Positions 1 to 7,408 of a stretch of DNA of 18,396 nt are shown here, one piece after another (the stretch's first letter is position 1; the number at the start of each line of letters is the position of its first letter). The translations under genes were made by a program, and so were the position numbers. Source of the stretch: Cyclostephanos tholiformis (taxonomy: Eukaryota > Bacillariophyta > Thalassiosirophyceae > Thalassiosirales > Thalassiosiraceae). The notes under the pieces were generated by a model. The model was given only the letters and a program-made list of their open reading frames with translations. It was not told the origin of the DNA and made no database searches. The stretch lies in assembly GCA_036939975.1 (NCBI GenBank), contig JALLPB010000283.1, positions 1 through 18,396 on the forward strand, given 5' to 3'.

Positions 1-435
1 TGCATTATCTACATTAGGCAGTTGCAATCAAAGGCGCAACGAGTTTTTCCTCCCCCAAAAAAAGGAAAACTTCCTGAAAAAATGGGGGGAGGATTTGTCG
101 ATGTTATTGAGTTGTACTAATTCCAACATTGAATATCCTGAATAGAGGCGGCGTCGGATGCACGATGGGTGATGATGTTCAGTCGATTTTCTTACGTAGA
201 AAGTTACTTAGAGCTAGAGGTACATACGTTTTCGACGAGAGAAGAGTACCTAGGTACTCTAGAGTAGAGCATCATGCACCTGAGCCTGAGCAATCAAGCA
301 ACATCGCCGCGCCGTCGTCGAGGGTCGTCGTCGACGCCATGTAATTATGCGCTCGCTTTCTAGCAGTTATTATTAGACATCATTTATGCGAAAGTGTAGA
401 GTTCTAGTATCAATATTCACAATAGAGGCGACGAC
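1..435. other. Left intergenic region, no gene supported
   Basis: No convincing coding region is visible. The one open frame here (129-344) has a composition typical of chance translation and no recognisable domain. The stretch contains an imperfect inverted repeat at 49-92 (C-rich arm CCTCCCCC against GGGGGGAGG, with a smaller AGGAA/TTCCT hairpin between the arms) and a perfect 18-bp palindrome at 243-260. The part next to 436 presumably holds the promoter and 5' UTR of the downstream gene, but no TATA-like element is certain. Confidence 0.5.
243..260. repeat. Perfect 18-bp palindrome
   Basis: The sequence AGAGTACCTAGGTACTCT equals its own reverse complement, with no spacer. A second palindrome, CTCTAGAG, overlaps its right end at 257-264. 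It lies about 175 bp upstream of the ATG at 436. It could be a binding site for a dimeric regulator, part of a decayed element, or chance. No function can be assigned from sequence alone. Confidence 0.6.
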
Positions 436-2514
436 ATGAATCTCCTGGGGTTGACATTGATGGTAACGACGTCGGGGAGAGGTGACATCGCATCGTCGTG
501 GTCGTCTTCGTGGTCGTCGTCATCGTCGTCCTCCTCCTCCGTCGCCGCCTTCTGTCGGCGGCTAGGCCCGACCGCTCGTCATTCCTATGGGGGAGGCATC
601 ATCCCCCCTCGAGGCGAGGATGCGATCGTCGTCGTCGAAGGGAGGAGGAGGAGGCGGAGGCCTCCCATTCCTTCTCTTTGGGCCGCCGCCAACGAAGGGG
701 GCGTCGACGCGCGTGAAAATTCAGACGAGGGGGGAGGGGGGGGGGGGGGGGCCCGCCTCGCCAGGGCCAAGGCATCGTTGATCTCGAGTAGGAGGAGGGG
801 GGGAACGGTCGGATTTTCGTCGAACAATAATGCGTCATTCCCATCGTCCTCGTGGTCATCGTCATCGTCATCGTCCGCCGCGATCGACGAAGGCGATGAC
901 GTAGGACGGCGTCGTCGACGTGAAAGCAACTACGCCAACATCGTCCGTCATCATCGCGACGGAGGGTTACCCCCCACCTCCACACCCTCCTCTCGCGATC
1001 TCATCGACCTTACCAAGAAGATCGATCAGAAGATACTATCGAACGATTGGGATAGGTCCGGCATGCGACAACGACGAGGTCGGACCGCCGATATCGTGAT
1101 GGATCGACCACCCCCGGTACGACACGACGATTCGATGCAATCCCTCCTGGGATACAACGAGGACGGGGGGGAGTGGAGCGATCGCAATACCACGACGTAC
1201 CACGTGGCCGTGGTCCTCGGTAAGCCGTTGATACGGGATCAAATCACGATCGAGTACGCATCGCGAATACGCGCGCTCGTTAGGATGATGGAGGGGGGGG
1301 ATGGGCCGCCATATTACGTCCCGCGTCTCGTTTGCTTCACGAACGGATGCGTCGTGGGCGGTTTAACGACGGATGCCGGGGGGGGTGGTGGGGTGGGCGA
1401 ATCGACGTCGTATCATCGGGGGATGAACAACAAGGATCCGACCGCGGTTTCGGACGCATCGGCGGGATACGTCTACTTTCGTCACCTGTGCGCGTCGCGT
1501 AATATCACGATCGACGAAACTCGGACCGAATTCTGGGTCGACGGATCGTCGTCGTCGGGGGAGGGCGGGAGGGGGGACGACGAACGCTCGGCCATGGAAC
1601 GGGTCGCGTCCGAGTTGTGGAGGCGTCACATCAAGATATGGCTCAAGGATAGGCCTCTAACGAAGAGGCTCAACCAGCACTACGGCGTCGGTTGGACCGT
1701 GCTGGAGCGCAAGGTTGACATACACTTCACGCTGATATCGACCGATTATCACCTTTGCAACCTGAACGACGTACACCACAGATCGCCCAGGAAGAGCCTG
1801 CTCCAGCCCCTGGTGGCATTGCGAGGGCTGGTCGGATCTGACAGGTGGGTGAACAAGGACGAGGCCCTTGAGGTCATGGACCCTGGATACAGCTCTTCCG
1901 TACACGTCAGGAACGGCAACAATGTCGATGGCGCGCCTGCTTCGGGGTCGATTTTGGAGGTGGGCAGTAATTTCGGCGGGATTGAGAATAGCGTCGACAC
2001 CTCGTGGAGCTTCCAATACGCCACCTACCCCTTCCTGCACGAGGAGGAGGACGCACTCGTTTTCCTCGGACAATGTTACCTCCTCGGCGAGGAGCTAACG
2101 CCCCTCCTCGTCAACATGAAGGGCGTCGTGGAGAGGACGGAGTTCTTCCAGCGGGACAATTACCTCCTCCTGTCCTCCATTCGGAGGTCGTTGGTCTCCC
2201 TCGTGGAGGCGCTGTACACCGATAAGGGACAGGACATACGGGCCGGCGTGATCAGATACTTCGAGGAGAGTCGCGGGAGGAATCAATTCACGAAGGAGGA
2301 CGTGAAGATCATAGTCGTGCTGGAGTCGGCGTTGCTCAATCTCGGCCGATGTCTAGACCTGGTCAAGCCTGCTGGGTTGTTGGTCAGCTCAGTACCCGCG
2401 GCTACATGGTCCAAGGCGCTATTCAATCTGGAAGAAAGCATGAGCCGGATAAAGAGAGTGTGCGATCCCGATCAACCTCTCAATCCTGGTGACTGGGGCA
2501 AGCTTTTTGACTGA
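436..2514 (+). CDS. DUF218/YdcF-like domain protein with Ser-rich N-terminus
   Basis: This is a single-exon protein of 692 residues. Residues 1-250 are low complexity: Ser runs encoded by TCG/TCC, a Gly run near 99-105 and Arg-rich patches. Residues 255-450 suggest a DUF218 (YdcF/SanA-like) Rossmann-type domain. It has a beta strand followed by Gly (VAVVLGKP, 257-264), a helix with SRIRALVRMM, a second strand RLVCFTNG (297-304), a helix around 343-357, and a later LISTDYHL (433-440), which corresponds to the 'VTs.yH' strand of that family. Known relatives are poorly characterised envelope or nucleotide-binding proteins. Residues 525-690 form a helical C-terminal region I do not recognise. The N-terminus (MNLLGLTLMV, then SVAAF at 35-39) might be an organelle leader, but the hydrophobic stretch is short. 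A start at the second Met (462) is possible. The gene converges on the gene ending at 2816. The coding assignment is firm; the family is moderate to weak. Confidence 0.8.
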   Translation: MNLLGLTLMVTTSGRGDIASSWSSSWSSSSSSSSSVAAFCRRLGPTARHSYGGGIIPPRGEDAIVVVEGRRRRRRPPIPSLWAAANEGGVDARENSDEGGGGGGGARLARAKASLISSRRRGGTVGFSSNNNASFPSSSWSSSSSSSAAIDEGDDVGRRRRRESNYANIVRHHRDGGLPPTSTPSSRDLIDLTKKIDQKILSNDWDRSGMRQRRGRTADIVMDRPPPVRHDDSMQSLLGYNEDGGEWSDRNTTTYHVAVVLGKPLIRDQITIEYASRIRALVRMMEGGDGPPYYVPRLVCFTNGCVVGGLTTDAGGGGGVGESTSYHRGMNNKDPTAVSDASAGYVYFRHLCASRNITIDETRTEFWVDGSSSSGEGGRGDDERSAMERVASELWRRHIKIWLKDRPLTKRLNQHYGVGWTVLERKVDIHFTLISTDYHLCNLNDVHHRSPRKSLLQPLVALRGLVGSDRWVNKDEALEVMDPGYSSSVHVRNGNNVDGAPASGSILEVGSNFGGIENSVDTSWSFQYATYPFLHEEEDALVFLGQCYLLGEELTPLLVNMKGVVERTEFFQRDNYLLLSSIRRSLVSLVEALYTDKGQDIRAGVIRYFEESRGRNQFTKEDVKIIVVLESALLNLGRCLDLVKPAGLLVSSVPAATWSKALFNLEESMSRIKRVCDPDQPLNPGDWGKLFD
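490..540 (+). repeat. TCG/TCC trinucleotide tract coding poly-Ser
   Basis: This is an imperfect (TCG/TCC/TGG)n tract inside the CDS at 436-2514, encoding a Ser run with interspersed Trp. A similar tract occurs at about 850-880. The same kind of tract appears in the genes at 11245 and 15049. It also opens long reading frames on the opposite strand that are not genes. Confidence 0.75.
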
Positions 2515-2815
2515 CAAGTAATAGGTTTCGACTGTCAAGTGACCGTGAAGTACAACTTCAGTCACTGAGAGCGATTCTTGAGTTCAGGAGGTTTACCCTA
2601 AAGGTAAATGTGTAAAATAGTTCTCGCGGTACTAATCATTTTGTTACTTCATTCATCAATACTAAATTAGTGTCCTGCATAAGTCCCCTAATAGTTGACT
2701 AGCCCCTTGAATGGGATTCAGTCAAGTAAATACAAGCTAGTTTCACTATTTCTTCTGGTCCATCATCTTTAACCTCCCTTCTCTCACCCACAATCTCGGA
2801 TGTTGCATCTAAAAT
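2515..2815. other. Convergent intergenic region (two 3' UTRs)
   Basis: This AT-richer spacer of about 300 bp separates two convergent stop codons. It presumably carries the 3' UTRs and polyadenylation signals of both flanking genes. No open frame, RNA gene or repeat of note was seen. Confidence 0.55.
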
Positions 2816-5647
2816 TTATCGATTCAAGCCACTGAGATGGGGACTCGATCTGCTGGGTCGCGGAGGGATAACAGCGTTGGCGAAGCAATAATTGCTTTGT
2901 GAGGGTTGTATTGTATTCATCTCAGATTGTTGTGCTTGGGGTGCAGGAGCAGTAGGTACTGATCTACTGGGATACTCAGTCGAGTCGTCAAAAGATCCTA
3001 GAAGGAGATCCATCGCCTTCAACCTTTTCAGGCTGTTTTCGTCCTTGCCTTGCTCACGATCGGACAAGTTCATTGATTGTGCTACGGTGGGGACATCATT
3101 GCTTAGTGATGGTTGCAATGTATTCATGTTGAGTGGCTGGGGAAGTGGTTCTGGATCGCTAAATTCGCCGTGGGGGATATCACCCCAATCCGCAACATAA
3201 AGAGAGCCAGTAGCATTTGATATCCGCTCGATCCACTGTTCACGCTTGAAAGATGACTCTGTCTTCAATATGATGGGTTTTCGTCCGTTTGAGTAGATGT
3301 GAAAAACATTACCATCGGCCATATCAGGGATTGCACGAATTTTTGTGATCTCATCCAATGGTACTTCAACTTCAGGTGTCGAACCTGCGTGTTGAAAAAC
3401 AACAAAAGACAAACTTGACAGTTCACACCATCGTTGCTGCCACATAAATCGTGGATCCAAGACGCTCACTTGCTCAAACATGATACCATTCATCAGGATT
3501 TCCCTGCTGCATGGGTCTGTCTCGCCGCTGCCGTCGGAAGTTTCCACTTTTCTTAAGTGCGGTTGATTAAGTTCTCGCTCGTTGTGGACGATTCCGCCAA
3601 GCTCCATCTCAAAGCCTTCGCCACAACTCGGACTCCCCTGCTCAATCCCAACCTTGAATTCGTCGTGTACAGAACTATATACCGATTTAAATTGCGGTGG
3701 CATGACATTGATTTGAACCAACACTTCATTGTTACGTTTCTGGTCGATAGTTTCATGTGATATCTTCCATACAGAATTCTCGGCTTCCCCGGACTCAATT
3801 TGTACGTCCGAACGAAGCTTTGGATCGGCGTAGTGCATTGCCATGGTTCTACAAGATGTGCCGCCTAAACCAACACCATTTGAAAAGTGGATATGGAAAA
3901 TCCAGGTCCCAGATTTGTTCACAAAAACAAGCTCACCATCGATACCGCTCGTTGGGAACCATTTATTTCCAGTACTTCGAGCAGCAATGACAACTTCAGT
4001 CCGAATGGGTATTTCGGCAATGGGAAACAGACGGTAAATGGCTCTGTCTCCCACAACATTCTGATTACGGTTGTGCCTACTAAATATCATTGAAACCTCT
4101 AGATCCTTGATGTATTGTCCGGCATCTAATTGCGCACCACTTTTCAATCGCAACGGTTCATTGGTCAGGTTGCGGATTCTGATCATTGTCGTCACAGGGA
4201 ATTCGCCAAGCTTCTTACGCAACGAAGTAAGAGATACTGGAGTATACTGAGCGTCAATGGGACGGTCTGGCATTGGACGTTGTTTGTTCGCAGTCGTACC
4301 GTCGTCATCGCGATCCAAATTTGTCTCGCTGTGTTCCGTTCTCTTTTTGCTATTCATGGAAACGTACCGTGCTGTGTGTTTATCTGCCTCATCAACATCA
4401 TGGATAATCTTGTTTACGCGCTCCAGCAAGTCTGCTGGTAGTGCATCAATTTCCTCGACTGCGGCTGTCAGTGTCTCAAGTACATCCTGACGTTGTTTGG
4501 CACGAAATTCCCACTGTCTCCGCAGCGATTCTGCCTTTTCGAACAATGCTGAGTTGTCGGGAACGAATTCATTCACGGAGTTTTCGCGTTCACGGTACAA
4601 CGTAGCACGTTTGAAACTACCCAATCGCACGGCATTTCGTGTGAACAATTCATCTGCGGCAAGTTTGACTTTCGCCATTGGGCCTTTGGTGGTTGGTGCA
4701 TCAAGGTAAGATTTATCATATACACCCTCCTTCTTTCGTTCAAAAGCGTCTTCACGAATTTTGCTGAATATAATGATGAAAGTTGCAATGAAAACAGTCA
4801 CCCAAAAGATAGATGCACTAGCAAAGGAATCATACTGGATTGTGTACCGTGTGTGCGTCAACAATCCAGCACAAATAAACATCATAACCACGCCTAAAAT
4901 CATCATATTGATAGAGAGATGACCCAAGGGGTTGATGAATCGTGACAACCATCGACTGTATGCCTGATTGACAAGATGCATCACGTTGGGTCCTGTCGGC
5001 AATCCATTCACTAATTCCTCTTGCCACGCGGACTGTAATTGTTCATCGTCGGAGAACAATTTTCTTTCCATGATGGATGCTGTGTGTTCATGTAACCGTC
5101 TCACAATCGTGACGCAGAACCACAATGACACCGAAAAGAACATGATACTACCACCAAGAGAAAATAGGTACAGGATGAGTAGCCACTCGCTCGTACCCTC
5201 CGGCGGTGCACCCTCCACGACCAAGCCATAGACACAACCCAGGCTAACTGTATCGCATAACATAACGATGTTGTATCGGTTGAACTGATTCGCCAATTCA
5301 TCACGGAGGCTTTCGCGCGCTTCTGTCCTGAATGACATTTCGAACGACCTTGAATCTTGATCCCTCGCTAGCTTAAATTGCTGGGAATTGATCCTCTCCG
5401 CCTGTAAGTACGCGGTCTTTGCCAGTGCCATGTCCTCGCAGTGTTGTTGCGCCGCCTGGGCCATTGCCTCGCCGTACCTGTATGATGCTTCTGCCCACTG
5501 CGCCGTAAACAGCCGCTTTGTTTGTCGCATCTGCAGTAAGAAGATTTCCTTCGTAAGATCAACTGACTTTTGGTCGATCTTGAGCCCCAACGCCGTCGCG
5601 CCGGCGGATGCCGCCCCACTCGCAGCCATAACAACAGGGAGCACCAT
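2816..5647 (-). CDS. Orai-like four-TM protein with beta-rich middle domain and C-terminal PH domain
   Basis: This is an intronless protein of 943 residues. Residues 25-120 are helical and likely coiled coil. Four hydrophobic segments follow at about 125-145, 155-183, 244-264 and 274-296, with short lumenal or extracellular links and a cytosolic 2-3 loop. This matches the topology of Orai/CRAC calcium channels, and an acidic residue (E145 in GLVVEG) ends the first segment where Orai has its selectivity-filter Glu. A second helical region spans about 360-430. Residues 484-605 are beta-rich with a TSGIDGELVFVN turn and a CRTMAMHY end; I cannot name this fold. Residues 718-815 look like a PH domain: the strand pair around RFMWQQRWCELSS, then FHIYSNGRKPIILKT, and a final helix with the conserved Trp (EQWIERI). 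The tail is Pro/Ser-rich with a repeated motif, MNTLQPSLSN and MNTIQPSQSN. If the reading is right, this is a lipid-binding membrane protein, perhaps a cation channel. The PH call is stronger than the channel call. The ATG at 5647 is the first in frame. Confidence 0.8.
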   Translation of the reverse strand: MVLPVVMAASGAASAGATALGLKIDQKSVDLTKEIFLLQMRQTKRLFTAQWAEASYRYGEAMAQAAQQHCEDMALAKTAYLQAERINSQQFKLARDQDSRSFEMSFRTEARESLRDELANQFNRYNIVMLCDTVSLGCVYGLVVEGAPPEGTSEWLLILYLFSLGGSIMFFSVSLWFCVTIVRRLHEHTASIMERKLFSDDEQLQSAWQEELVNGLPTGPNVMHLVNQAYSRWLSRFINPLGHLSINMMILGVVMMFICAGLLTHTRYTIQYDSFASASIFWVTVFIATFIIIFSKIREDAFERKKEGVYDKSYLDAPTTKGPMAKVKLAADELFTRNAVRLGSFKRATLYRERENSVNEFVPDNSALFEKAESLRRQWEFRAKQRQDVLETLTAAVEEIDALPADLLERVNKIIHDVDEADKHTARYVSMNSKKRTEHSETNLDRDDDGTTANKQRPMPDRPIDAQYTPVSLTSLRKKLGEFPVTTMIRIRNLTNEPLRLKSGAQLDAGQYIKDLEVSMIFSRHNRNQNVVGDRAIYRLFPIAEIPIRTEVVIAARSTGNKWFPTSGIDGELVFVNKSGTWIFHIHFSNGVGLGGTSCRTMAMHYADPKLRSDVQIESGEAENSVWKISHETIDQKRNNEVLVQINVMPPQFKSVYSSVHDEFKVGIEQGSPSCGEGFEMELGGIVHNERELNQPHLRKVETSDGSGETDPCSREILMNGIMFEQVSVLDPRFMWQQRWCELSSLSFVVFQHAGSTPEVEVPLDEITKIRAIPDMADGNVFHIYSNGRKPIILKTESSFKREQWIERISNATGSLYVADWGDIPHGEFSDPEPLPQPLNMNTLQPSLSNDVPTVAQSMNLSDREQGKDENSLKRLKAMDLLLGSFDDSTEYPSRSVPTAPAPQAQQSEMNTIQPSQSNYCFANAVIPPRPSRSSPHLSGLNR

Positions 5648-6208
5648 TTTGCACTTAAGAGCGGGGCGGGTGGAGAAGGTGATGGGGTGGCTTGATCCTG
5701 AGGAAATGAATAATTTTGCGAGTTGAAACTAAAAGCAGACCGGCGGGTTGACTGAGGGTTATTACAAAATGCATGATGCATGCGCTCCTTCAACCTAACG
5801 GCGGGATTTGTAATTTTTTGGCAAAGCCCGCCAATTAGTTTCTTGCATCCGCTGACACATCGTCGTAGAAAGGAACGCCAACCTGACGTTATCCACAACT
5901 GCATCATGGAATCTTCCAAATCTGCCGCTGTTTCCCAGAGTAGAAGATGTGAAATAATGGATGGGTTCTTCAACTCTTTCGCATGTGTATTTATCGCGGG
6001 AAAGAGGAAACGGATTTACCTCAGGGAAGCACTGGAAGAATTTTTTTTTCAAGGCGACGCCCGAGTTCAGTCATTTGAAGGGGTGCCGACAAACTAGATT
6101 CGTGTCATGTTCGCATCATTCTTGGGATGCTCTATCCCACATGTGGCGTTGAGCATACTCTTTTGCGTCCAATGCGACAGAATCGCGATGGGGAATTTGA
6201 GCAACCCT
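5648..6208. other. Intergenic region upstream of the Orai-like gene
   Basis: No gene is supported. Short frames exist on both strands but lack recognisable motifs. The part adjacent to 5647 should contain the promoter and 5' UTR of the minus-strand gene. Two direct ATGCATG-like copies near 5770-5780 (AAATGCATGATGCATGCG) are the only local pattern noted. Confidence 0.45.
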
Positions 6209-6975
6209 CACTTGGCGAAGTGGTGTTAAAGATCATGATTTGGATATTGATGGACAACGGGTTCCATCCCAGCGTGGCTCGATGTCTGATACTCGTCAGT
6301 CCTGGTTTGCCATCTTTGTCCCATCGCAGGAACCAAAGATTGAGCGAAAAATTCAAAGAATTCTACCATTGAAAGGCCTTGTTAGCAACGGAGGAGATTA
6401 CAACAAAACTGCTGGCGAAGATTGTGACAAAGTGACGAAGACTCGAGTGGGTATGAGGAGAAAGCGCACTGAACAAAGCTCGAGGAGAAGCGGGCTAAGG
6501 ATCGAGAGAGTATGAAGAGAAAGCGCGCTGAGTCGAATATGGAGGAACTCTAGGAGAAGCAGGCTAAGGATCAAGTGAAAATAAGGAGGGAATATGCTGA
6601 GTTGACAACAGAGGAGCTTGAAGAGAGCGGGCTGAGGACCTAGTGAAAAAGAGGAGGGAATATGCTAAGATGGAGGATGAGGACGGAGGGGAGGGCGAAG
6701 TCGTGACAGCAGTATGCTGAGTCGGAGTCATCATATCCGTCGTCTCCAATCGTGTTATTCCTGTCCCTCCCCGGCAGGCTGGTCTCACCCTTGCGAACTT
6801 GCCCAAGTCCGCGGGTGATGGGGTGAGGATAACAAACGTCGATCAGTCCTGCGCGTTACTCGGTCTCATTGAATGAGGAGACGTCGCCGTGTCCATCAAC
6901 GGGATGAAAGTTCGAATGCTGGAGGACATTCCGGTCCAAAGTGAGAGTGATCGCGTATTTGGCATCGTCAGATGA
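6209..6975 (+). pseudogene. Decayed gene: charged 23-residue repeats followed by a PDZ-like domain
   Basis: Frame pieces align in order but are broken. An open segment at about 6209-6450 encodes DIDGQRVPSQRG and IFVPSQEPKIERK. Four degenerate repeat units then begin at 6453, 6512, 6581 and 6649 (spacings 59, 69 and 68). The full unit is about 69 nt, or 23 residues, of the type KRREYAELTTEELEERAKD. The reading frame changes between units 1 and 2 (about 10 nt missing) and near 6625 (1 nt missing), and a TAG interrupts unit 2 at 6551-6553. After unit 4 the same frame, broken by TGA at 6718-6720, continues into a PDZ-like segment at 6755-6945. That segment has the features VPPRQAGLTLANLP, VRITNVDQS and GDVAVSINGMKV, with TGA at 6874-6876 exactly where the family has the residue before GDV. 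A final TGA lies at 6973-6975. Multiple independent lesions favour a pseudogene over sequencing error. Introns could hide some stops but do not explain the shortened repeat units well. Confidence 0.6.
6453..6690 (+). repeat. Degenerate tandem repeat, about 69-nt unit
   Basis: Four units share the core pattern RRRxxAE...EELEExRAKDxV, at starts 6453, 6512, 6581 and 6649. Units 2 and 3 are in frame with each other; unit 1 is about 10 nt short and unit 3 is 1 nt short. Functional versions of such Glu/Arg-rich repeats form long charged helices. Here the tract is part of the relic at 6209-6975. Confidence 0.65.
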
Positions 6976-7408
6976 ATGTCAACAACGTGCATAATTGCCA
7001 AGGTCACAAAGAGAGATTTTTCGATGGATGCAGCCGGTATTGTCCGATGCATTTGATTCCTATGTATTATCGTTGTGTGATGAAGTAGTATCGTTATGCA
7101 CATAGTAGCAAAAAAAATATATTTGCGTGCCGAACAACCTCCCAACGCTGTGGGGCTGCAAGATGGGAACACTCTCTGTCAGCGGAGATGCTGCTCATCG
7201 GTGTCTACGGTGACAACAGCCGTGGCAACCGGTAAATACACTCGAGCACCCGAGGCCTGAAATACGGGGTTTCGTGGATAGGAAATGTGATGTGGTTCAT
7301 GAACTAATTGTAGAAGTTTTGTATCTAGAATGGCTCAGTGGTATCATCTATTTCAACTGGCAATAGCAGACACTGAAAATGCTATTTATCTGCCAATTCG
7401 CATACCTC
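6976..7408. other. Intergenic region downstream of MRE11
   Basis: Nothing coding is supported here. The segment next to 7408 is expected to hold the MRE11 3' UTR. A minus-strand frame at 6843-7172 overlaps the plus-strand PDZ relic and is best explained as its shadow. Confidence 0.45.

Noticed and set aside
49..92. Inverted repeat near the left edge as a terminator or transposon end
   Set aside because: The arms are short, G/C homopolymer-based and imperfect, with no adjacent element visible.
129..344. 71-residue plus-strand open frame
   Set aside because: It has no recognisable motif, spans the palindrome, and has the composition of intergenic DNA.
585..985. Minus-strand frames rich in Arg, Asp and Pro
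   Set aside because: They are the antisense of the TCG/GGA repeats in the plus-strand gene at 436-2514.
6843..7172. 109-residue minus-strand open frame
   Set aside because: It overlaps the PDZ-like relic on the plus strand and shows no motif of its own.
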